Of a stretch of DNA of 9,386 nt, positions 1-5,089 are shown one piece after another. Positions within the stretch are counted from its first letter, which is position 1. The number at the start of each line of letters is the position of its first letter. Made by a program: the position numbers and the translations under genes. The notes under the pieces are model-generated. The model made no database searches, was not told the origin of the DNA, and worked only from the letters and a program-made list of their open reading frames with translations. This DNA comes from CBFCZU01 sp965602635 (GTDB lineage: Bacteria; Planctomycetota; Phycisphaerae; SM23-33), in the NCBI GenBank assembly GCA_965602635.1, contig CBFCZU010000169.1, positions 1 to 9,386 on the forward strand, read 5' to 3'.

Positions 1-845
1 TGATGCGCCAGGAAATGGCGATGGGCCCTTCAAAGAGCATCACGATTATGGACATGCAACAGAACAAGATGATTTTGCTGGTGGAAGCGCAGAAGAAAGC
101 AATTACTTATGATCTGACTGAGCTACCCGCAGAGGAACGGAAGAAACAGGAAGAGCAGGATTTCCTGGCTCGAATAAAGAAACTGATCGAGGAGTCCGAG
201 ACCGAACTCGGCGACAAGAAAATCGACGGCCGGGCAGTGAAGGGCTACCGAGTAGAGAAGGGCAATCAGGTTATCACGATTTGGGCCGACGCCGAGACGG
301 CACAGCCCGTCGAAATGACTATGACGATGTTCCAGGGGGAGACCAAGATGACCATGTCCGATTTTAAGTTCGACGTGGAACTCGATGACGCCCTCTTCAG
401 CCTGGATGTCCCGAAAGGATACACCGTTGACAAGAAGCAGATAGAGTTCAAGGAACCCTCTGCTGATGATCTGGTCGAAATGCTCCGCATATGGGCAAAA
501 GTAAGAGGCGGGACTTTCCCAAATGTACTTACACCCAGCCTCTTCATGAAGGACACAATGAATTTCGTCAAGGCCGGTAAGGATGGCAAGCTTGAGAACC
601 AGAAGTTTATGAAAGAGTTTGAAAAGGCTGACGGACAGAAGATATCCCTTGTCATAACCAGGGCGATTGTGCTGGTTGCCCAGCATGGTGAGGCCCACTA
701 CGCCGGCAAGGGCGTGAAACTCGGCGACGCGAAAACAGCCATCTTCTGGTACAGGCCGAAGGATTCAGAAGCGTACAAGGTGATCTACGGCGACCTGCGG
801 ATCGAAGATGTCGCAGAAGAGGCTCTTCCGCAAGCTCCTGAATAG
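1..845 (+). CDS. LolA-like periplasmic protein, 3' part (5' end outside window)
   Basis: The reading frame is open from the left edge (first complete codon at base 3) to TAG at 843-845. The first in-window ATG is unlikely to be the true start: there is no signal peptide, and the first visible residues (RQE...ITIMDMQQNKMILL) look like mid-domain LolA-like beta strands. Visible residues 1-140 carry features of the outer-membrane lipoprotein carrier LolA/RseB fold: WADAETAQPVEM at 94-105 and SDFKFDVELDDALFSLDVPKGY at 119-140, with a charged helix-like insertion at 42-70. Residues about 150-276 form a second module with LRIWAK, HYAGKGVKLGDAKTAIFWYRP and YKVIYGDLRIEDV. I associate this module with planctomycete LolA-like proteins, often encoded near ECF sigma and anti-sigma genes; that neighbourhood lies outside the window. 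The protein probably binds lipid or lipoprotein, or senses envelope state. Exact function is unknown. Its codons are much less GC-rich than those of the other genes here. Confidence 0.75.
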   Translation, partial: MRQEMAMGPSKSITIMDMQQNKMILLVEAQKKAITYDLTELPAEERKKQEEQDFLARIKKLIEESETELGDKKIDGRAVKGYRVEKGNQVITIWADAETAQPVEMTMTMFQGETKMTMSDFKFDVELDDALFSLDVPKGYTVDKKQIEFKEPSADDLVEMLRIWAKVRGGTFPNVLTPSLFMKDTMNFVKAGKDGKLENQKFMKEFEKADGQKISLVITRAIVLVAQHGEAHYAGKGVKLGDAKTAIFWYRPKDSEAYKVIYGDLRIEDVAEEALPQAPE

Positions 846-873
846 GCAGCGAGTGGGGCCTCGACAGGACGAA

Positions 874-908
874 CCAACGAGGGCGGGCCACGTGCCCGCC
901 TTCGTTGG
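874..908 (+). terminator. 15-bp hairpin after the LolA-like gene, probable terminator
   Basis: CCAACGAGGGCGGGC (874-888) pairs with GCCCGCCTTCGTTGG (894-908) through 15 pairs, one of them a G-U wobble (881/901), around the 5-base loop CACGT. It lies 28 bases after the stop codon at 845. The tail ATTGTCC is not a real T-run, so strict Rho-independent function is uncertain. The hairpin is nearly symmetric and could also act on transcripts arriving from the minus-strand gene on the right. Confidence 0.65.
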
Positions 909-1007
909 ATTGTCCGGGTGTCCCCCCGAAGAACTCCGTCGGCTTTGCTGACCCAAGACTTACGTGAGTCTGCAACCAATGTACCGGACCAGGTGTGCCG
1001 TGCAAAG

Positions 1008-1190
1008 GTGCGTTGTTCCAGCAGGTGAGAGTCCTGTCCCGGCAAAGGTCGTCCCGGCCGGGTAGCTATCCCAGCAGCTACGGAGGTGAGGAAGTGGCTG
1101 AGTGCCAGTGGGCCTGGATGCTTACGTTCATCGCCGGTGAGGTTGCCGAGCCGTCGAGCAAGACGGATGCAGACGACGGCTGATCTCCGC
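1008..1190 (+). ncRNA. Possible group II intron 5'-end remnant
   Basis: The stretch opens with GTGCG (1008-1012), the consensus group II intron 5' end. It continues with a CAGG/CCTG hairpin (CAGGTGAGAGTCCTG, 1022-1036), then CCCGGCAAAGG and the paired arms CCGGGTAGCT (1058-1067) and AGCTACGG (1076-1083). Further on comes GTGCCAGTGGGCCTGGATG (about 1101-1119), then GCCGGTGAGG at about 1133-1142. This order of small stems resembles domain I of bacterial group II introns as I remember them. No reverse transcriptase/maturase frame follows, and I could not identify domain V or the 3' end, so at most this is a fragment. An unrelated structured RNA, or chance in GC-rich DNA, is possible. The right boundary is approximate. 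Confidence 0.35.
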
Positions 1191-1357
1191 TCCAACGGCC
1201 GGGCGGAGGTCTTCCACGACCAGGCCCACTGCGCCGCGTTCGCCGAGCTGCCGGCCCTTGCCGCCGACCCCCCGCCGTGGAACACCCCCGGCGGTGACGG
1301 CGCGGGGCGCGGACCCGGCGAGGCCACGCGCCCCTGTCGCCTGCATAAGCCTTACTG

Positions 1358-3625
1358 TTACTTCCCGGCCTTGACCGTCGCGTCGATGATCTCGTTGCGC
1401 CACTTGTCCATGTTCCCGTAGCGCTGGATCTCCGCGTAGAAGTCCCTGACGGTGTCGCGCCCGCGGCCGGTGCGCTGCGCGACGGCCTGCTTGCCGATCC
1501 CATCCAGCAGGGCCTTGCCCTTGGCCTCGCCGACGGCCTTGCGATAGGTCTCCATCCACAGCCGGTCGTCCAGACCCTCGCGGATGCCGGTCATGAACGG
1601 GGTGTAGATGGTGCCGAAAGGCGTGTACCACCCGTAGCCCCAGTTCCTGCCCGAGCTGGTGTCGAAGCGGCCCATCGCGTTGTACGCCCAGACCAAAAAG
1701 CCCGTCGAGCGGAACGCCCCGAAGTAGAACCCGAAGGTGAACCGCGGTGTGTGGGCCGGGGTCTGGTCGCCCGTGCCGCTGTACTGCCAGAACTCCACGC
1801 CGGCCGCCCGCACCTTGTCGCCGAGCTTGTAGTCCTCGTGGATGGCGTTGGTGCAGAAGACGTCCACGTCGTCCAGGAAGATCATCGACGGCTTGGCGTG
1901 GTGCATGTCGCCGCCGGTGAGGATGTTGTCGTGGCCCTTGGCGCCCTCGCGGATGAGAGCGCAGGCGTCCTTGAAGTGGTCCTTGATCCACGTGCCCGTG
2001 CCGATCACGGGGTGCCAGGGATTGTCCCACTTGCTGCTCTGGACCCACTTGGCGGGCTCGTCGAAGGGATGGATGATGAGCTTCGGCCAGCCCTGCTTCT
2101 TGCCGTGGACGGCCGTCTGGCGGATCATGTCCACGTACGTCTTGCGGATCTTCGGCAGGACCTTGTTGGGCTTGGCGTTGAGCTTGCGGAGGTACTCGCG
2201 GCGGTGCTCCGCCCGGTCGCCGGCGCGGTAGCGGTACAGGTCGCGCTCCAGGTTGATCGTGTCCGGGAACCCGTACGGGTCGCCGCCCATGAACCACATC
2301 ATGTGGGTGATGCCGAGGGTCTTGGTGGCGTACTCGAACCAACTGTCGAGGTAGTACCAGTCAACGATGAGCTTGCCGTCAACGGTCTCGAACTGCGGCT
2401 GGGTGCCGCCGAACCAGATGTGCATGCCGGTGTGGCGGTGCTCTACCAGCGTCTTCATGTCCTGTGGCGTGGGGAAGCCGCAGGCGCCCAGCTCCAGGCC
2501 GGCCTGCTTCATGGTCAGCAGCGTCACCGGCACGACCTCGACCTCTATGGGCAGCTCGGCCGAGGCGCCGGCGGCGGTGATCTTGACGCTTCCCTTGTAT
2601 GTGCCCGGGGCGCTGGCGTCACCGAGCGTCTGGACGATCAGCAGGAACGGGTGCGACTGCCCAGCTGGGATGTCCGCGGCATAGGCCGGCCACCACCGCT
2701 GCGGCCACAGGCGGAACCTGCCGCCGGACCTGCCGGCCCCGACGGCTGAGAACTCCGCCGTCCGCCGCTCGATCTTGCACTTGAGCGCCCCGCCCGGGCC
2801 CATCAGCTTCGAGACGGAGAAGTCAACGTTCTTCAGCGCCTTGCCGTTGGCGTACACGGCGAACTGGGCCGGCTCGTACTCGTTCCGCGCCATCCGCAGC
2901 TTCAGCGTGGCCCCGGCCTCGCCCTTCTGCGGGGCGGAGTTCGGAAGCACCGCGACCATGTAGGTCCGGGCGAAAGGCACGATGCTCTGGCCCTTCATCG
3001 CCGCCGGCAGCACCGGCTCCTGCTTGCGGCCCTTGCTCGCGCCGGTCCGCTTGGCGCCCTGCACCGCGGCGATCCACTGCCGGGTCTCCGCGAAGTACTT
3101 CTTGGCGGCGCCCTCCCCGGCCGCCGTCACCACGATCGACTCGACGGGCAGGTTCTTGTCTGTCCTGATGGCGAACTCGGTCACCTTGCCCGGCGAAGGC
3201 CTGCGGAAGAAGTTCTTCCGGATCACCAGGTCCCAGGAGATCGGCACGTCGGCGGTCTTCCACTTTCCGTCGCCGGCGCCGCCGAAGCGGTGGACCTCGC
3301 TGAGTCCCCAGTAGCCTCCCACGCCGGCGTGCGAGGAGAAGACGATCGGCCTGGTGGCGGTGTCCTTGTAGGTCACCTTCAGCACGTACACGGTGCCGAC
3401 GGGCGGGCGGGGGTTGCCGCCCCACCAGACGGGCACGGTGAGGTTCGAGCCCCTTCCCGCCATTGCGGTGCGGCAGCTCCGGCCGTCCACCTCCGCGGGC
3501 CCGGACCAGCCGCTGCCGATCTTCTCGATCTCAGCGAGCTTCCAGGTCGGCAGGTCGGCCGCCGGGGCAATGCCGACCGAAAGGGCCAATACAGACAGGA
3601 TCGCTAGCGTTCTTGCGGCAGTCAT
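1358..3625 (-). CDS. Secreted DUF4091 (GH123-like) glycoside hydrolase family protein
   Basis: The protein has 755 residues. The start is set at 3625 because AAGGAG (3639-3634 on the minus strand) lies 8 bases ahead of that ATG, and it gives a clean signal peptide (MTAARTLAILSVLALSVGIAPAA, residues 1-23). The in-frame ATG at 3652 would add nine polar residues without a comparable site. Residues about 24-175 look like a beta-sandwich or carbohydrate-binding-type domain, followed by a basic linker at about 190-215. Residues about 238-368 (MARNEYEPAQFAVYANG, then GTYKGSVKIT) match the N-terminal beta-sandwich of DUF4091 proteins. Residues about 378-680 form the TIM-barrel-like part, with IIHPFDEP at 517-524. 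The adjacent D522-E523 pair is what GH123 enzymes use for substrate-assisted cleavage of N-acetylhexosaminides. The DUF4091 assignment is strong. Substrate is not predictable, and activity on N-acetylgalactosamine glycans is only a possibility. It probably acts in the periplasm or outside the cell. Confidence 0.85.
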   Translation of the reverse strand: MTAARTLAILSVLALSVGIAPAADLPTWKLAEIEKIGSGWSGPAEVDGRSCRTAMAGRGSNLTVPVWWGGNPRPPVGTVYVLKVTYKDTATRPIVFSSHAGVGGYWGLSEVHRFGGAGDGKWKTADVPISWDLVIRKNFFRRPSPGKVTEFAIRTDKNLPVESIVVTAAGEGAAKKYFAETRQWIAAVQGAKRTGASKGRKQEPVLPAAMKGQSIVPFARTYMVAVLPNSAPQKGEAGATLKLRMARNEYEPAQFAVYANGKALKNVDFSVSKLMGPGGALKCKIERRTAEFSAVGAGRSGGRFRLWPQRWWPAYAADIPAGQSHPFLLIVQTLGDASAPGTYKGSVKITAAGASAELPIEVEVVPVTLLTMKQAGLELGACGFPTPQDMKTLVEHRHTGMHIWFGGTQPQFETVDGKLIVDWYYLDSWFEYATKTLGITHMMWFMGGDPYGFPDTINLERDLYRYRAGDRAEHRREYLRKLNAKPNKVLPKIRKTYVDMIRQTAVHGKKQGWPKLIIHPFDEPAKWVQSSKWDNPWHPVIGTGTWIKDHFKDACALIREGAKGHDNILTGGDMHHAKPSMIFLDDVDVFCTNAIHEDYKLGDKVRAAGVEFWQYSGTGDQTPAHTPRFTFGFYFGAFRSTGFLVWAYNAMGRFDTSSGRNWGYGWYTPFGTIYTPFMTGIREGLDDRLWMETYRKAVGEAKGKALLDGIGKQAVAQRTGRGRDTVRDFYAEIQRYGNMDKWRNEIIDATVKAGK

Positions 3626-3633
3626 GGGAGAGA

Positions 3634-3639
3634 CTCCTT
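3634..3639 (-). promoter_or_regulatory. Ribosome binding site deciding the DUF4091 start
   Basis: On the minus strand AAGGAG reads from 3639 to 3634, followed by 8 bases and the ATG at 3625-3623. The upstream in-frame ATG at 3652 would place this site inside the coding region, so the shorter protein with a normal signal peptide is preferred. Confidence 0.75.
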
Positions 3640-3690
3640 GTCTGGACTCCATTTTCCTTCTCTTCTGCGCTCCGGGGTGCAGCGGCGAGG

Positions 3691-3696
3691 ATTCTA
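3691..3696 (-). promoter_or_regulatory. Weak -10 candidate for the DUF4091 gene
   Basis: The minus strand reads TAGAAT here (five of six matches to TATAAT), about 65 bases ahead of the start codon. No convincing -35 element sits 16-18 bases upstream, so this is only a candidate. Confidence 0.2.
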
Positions 3697-3845
3697 CCCG
3701 CCCCGCCGCCGGTCCTCACGCATCTTCTTGGGAAAGGCGGTCGCCCCGGCGGCGGAGGCTCCAGGTGACCGAGGGCGTGGGCGCATGCGAAGACCCCGAA
3801 CGAGGACGAGTCAGGACAGTTCACGTTTGCGTGCGCGGGCGGTGC

Positions 3846-3883
3846 CGGACCCAAGGGCCGGCAGCCCGGGAAGCGTCGGTCCG
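3846..3883. repeat. Inverted repeat between the PEP-CTERM and DUF4091 genes
   Basis: CGGACC (3846-3851) pairs with GGTCCG (3878-3883). Inside it, GGGC (3855-3858) pairs with GCCC (3864-3867). It lies about 50-85 bases past the PEP-CTERM stop in that gene's direction and could help end its transcript, but no T-run follows. The rest of 3653-3931 shows no gene. Confidence 0.3.
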
Positions 3884-3922
3884 CTCCGCCGCGATGAACA
3901 GATAGGAGCGAACCTCGTGTCG

Positions 3923-3945
3923 AGCGCCGGATCAGGCCCGGCGCT
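3923..3945 (-). repeat. Perfect 8-bp hairpin across the PEP-CTERM stop codon
   Basis: AGCGCCGG (3923-3930) and CCGGCGCT (3938-3945) are exact reverse complements around a 7-base loop that contains the stop codon (TCA on the plus strand, TGA on the mRNA). No T-run follows in the gene's direction. It may protect the mRNA 3' end or assist termination. Confidence 0.45.
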
Positions 3946-4627
3946 TTCGCCGCAACAGGGCGACGGCCCCTCCGGAGACCAGCAGCATCATCGCCGCCGG
4001 CTCGGGGACGGTGTAGATCACCTGCACGGTGCCGCTGCTCGTCACCGGCGTCACGGCCCATTCGATCCCGCTCACGCCGCCGAAGTCCGCCCACTGGGCG
4101 ATGGAGGCCTTGACGTCAAACGTGCCCATGCCGATGTAGCCGGCGTAGTAGGCGCTGCCGATGAAGCCGCTGTCCCCATCGGTCTCCGGCCCGCCGTCGT
4201 ACTGCATCCCGTCGGGAGGGGACGGGTCGAAGTCGTTGGGCACGTCCCCGACATTGCCGGCGAGGTTGAACCCGCCGCTGTGAATGGCCGACACCTCGCT
4301 CGTGACGGGCTGGCTCAACGCGTTCAACAGCGCCACGTCAACCGACGAGATGTTGCCCTTTGCGCCAAACTCGAACGTGCCCGTGGCCGGGTCTATCCCG
4401 TCGTTGTCCAGGACGAGCTGGCCGCCGTCGACGTTCAGCGTGACGATGACCTCGACCGACAGGAGCGACAGCGTGCCGCCCTGGTCGTCAAACTGATTGA
4501 AGGTGAGGTCGCTCTGGTAGTTTGGTATGCCGCTGAAGGGCTGTGTCTGGGTGATCGTAATCGGCACGGCCAAGGCAGGCCCAGCCGTGATTGCCATTAG
4601 AATCGCCGCAATGACTGCTCGCCTCAT
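3932..4627 (-). CDS. PEP-CTERM sorted surface protein, choice-of-anchor E-like
   Basis: The protein has 231 residues. The ATG at 4627 follows a purine-rich stretch with repeated GAGG/AGAGG on the minus strand (4646-4628). It starts a typical signal peptide, MRRAVIAAILMAITAGPALA (1-20), probably cut after ALA. The frame stays open back to 4888, but that extension has no signal or domain character and is rejected. The body (21-205) is beta-rich and low in charge. LTFNQFDDQGGTLSLLSVEV at 41-60 resembles the choice-of-anchor E domain. The C-terminus is a PEP-CTERM signal: VPEP at 207-210, a hydrophobic segment at 211-225 and the basic tail RRKRRA at 226-231. In this system an exosortase cuts near the PEP motif and places the protein at the cell surface, often together with exopolysaccharide. 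No exosortase gene is in the window. The body's function is unknown; adhesion or matrix roles are guesses. Confidence 0.85.
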   Translation of the reverse strand: MRRAVIAAILMAITAGPALAVPITITQTQPFSGIPNYQSDLTFNQFDDQGGTLSLLSVEVIVTLNVDGGQLVLDNDGIDPATGTFEFGAKGNISSVDVALLNALSQPVTSEVSAIHSGGFNLAGNVGDVPNDFDPSPPDGMQYDGGPETDGDSGFIGSAYYAGYIGMGTFDVKASIAQWADFGGVSGIEWAVTPVTSSGTVQVIYTVPEPAAMMLLVSGGAVALLRRKRRA

Positions 4628-4662
4628 TTCTTCCTCTCCTCTCCTCAGAAACGTATGGTGAA

Positions 4663-4690
4663 GGTATCTCTCACCAAAGCGTGTCGTCAA
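4663..4690 (-). promoter_or_regulatory. Candidate promoter for the PEP-CTERM gene
   Basis: On the minus strand, TTGACG (4690-4685, five of six matches to the sigma-70 -35 box) is followed after 16 bases by GATACC (4668-4663, a weak three-of-six -10 box). This would give a leader of roughly 30 bases containing the GAGG-rich ribosome binding region. The -10 match is poor, so this is tentative. Confidence 0.3.
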
Positions 4691-4804
4691 ACCGACAGAA
4701 GGTCCGGCTCGCCGCGGCCGAAGTGCAATGGTGCGAGCTGGTTCGCCGCGGAGACCTAGACGGCACAATCGTAAGCAGTAAACAGGCTCCGCTGATCCGC
4801 ACCC

Positions 4805-4859
4805 CCTGAGCGATCGATCTCTCAAGTGCTCAGGCGAGCGGACAGTCATCTTTGAGCAC
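4805..4859. repeat. Overlapping inverted repeats with a shared arm
   Basis: CCTGAGC (4805-4811) is the exact reverse complement of GCTCAGG (4828-4834). GTGCTCA (4826-4832), overlapping that arm, is the exact reverse complement of TGAGCAC (4853-4859). The two pairings exclude each other. GATCGATC (4812-4819) lies in the first loop. The layout could be repeated operator half-sites or alternative RNA stems. Confidence 0.35.
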
Positions 4860-5021
4860 ATCAGCGTAGCACATGAGTTTAGGCCCATCGCGCTGACGTG
4901 TCAAGGGGGAATTTTCGGAAGTCTCGCCCGCCCAACGCCATGGGTAACCGGGCGATGCGTGCTCTGCGTTCCATCGGATCGGCAGGTTGAGGCTTCTCGG
5001 CCGCGGGGGCCGCTGGTAAGG

Positions 5022-5034
5022 TATTGGGCCAATA
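5022..5034. promoter_or_regulatory. TATTGG-G-CCAATA palindrome, candidate operator
   Basis: This perfect 6-bp inverted repeat with a one-base centre ends 55 bases before the preferred lyase start codon. Size, symmetry and position suit a repressor or activator site for the lyase gene. No regulator gene is visible to pair with it. Confidence 0.35.
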
Positions 5035-5076
5035 GCCCCGGCTCGGCCGACTATCTGAAGGCCGACAGTCAACGTT

Positions 5077-5081
5077 GGAGG
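5077..5081 (+). promoter_or_regulatory. Ribosome binding site deciding the lyase start
   Basis: GGAGG lies 8 bases before the ATG at 5090. The in-frame ATG at 5084 would be only 2 bases away, and the TTG at 5075 overlaps the site, so 5090 is preferred. Confidence 0.7.
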
Positions 5082-5089
5082 CGATGGAT

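Larger units (their letters stand above)
846..1357. other. Non-coding gap between convergent genes
   Basis: This 512-base interval separates the plus-strand LolA-like gene from the minus-strand DUF4091 gene, which ends with TAA at 1358-1360. It holds the terminator hairpin at 874-908, an imperfect palindrome at 957-970 (GACTTACGTGAGTC) and the group II intron-like stretch from 1008. From about 1190 to 1357 the sequence is very GC-rich. Open frames there on both strands show no recognisable protein and no ribosome binding site, so I call it non-coding. No clear T-tailed terminator for the minus-strand gene was found. Confidence 0.55.
4628..5089. promoter_or_regulatory. Divergent intergenic region between PEP-CTERM and lyase genes
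   Basis: These 462 bases separate two divergent starts, so they should hold promoters for both genes. Visible content: the PEP-CTERM promoter candidate at 4663-4690, overlapping inverted repeats at 4805-4859, a TATTGG/CCAATA palindrome at 5022-5034 and the lyase ribosome binding site at 5077-5081. Short minus-strand frames across 4830-5145 have no family resemblance and are not called genes. I found no convincing sigma-70 promoter pair for the lyase. Confidence 0.55.

Noticed and set aside
1021..1050. Cobalamin riboswitch suggested by GGTGAGAGTCCTG
   Set aside because: Only the short GGTGnnAnnCC-like piece matches; the following CCCGC-nn-CTGT box is missing and no cobalamin or transport gene lies downstream.
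1086..1421. Plus-strand 111-codon frame running from the intron-like stretch into the DUF4091 3' end
   Set aside because: It crosses the end of a convergent real gene, has no ribosome binding site of note and no recognisable protein pattern; it is not an intron-encoded reverse transcriptase.
1751..2749. Plus-strand open frame of 332 codons opposite the DUF4091 gene
   Set aside because: Antisense shadow of a well-supported gene; the composition is biased and no domain is recognisable.
4628..4888. Upstream extension of the PEP-CTERM frame to a start at 4888
   Set aside because: The extension has no signal peptide or family character, whereas the ATG at 4627 has a purine-rich ribosome binding region and begins a typical signal peptide.
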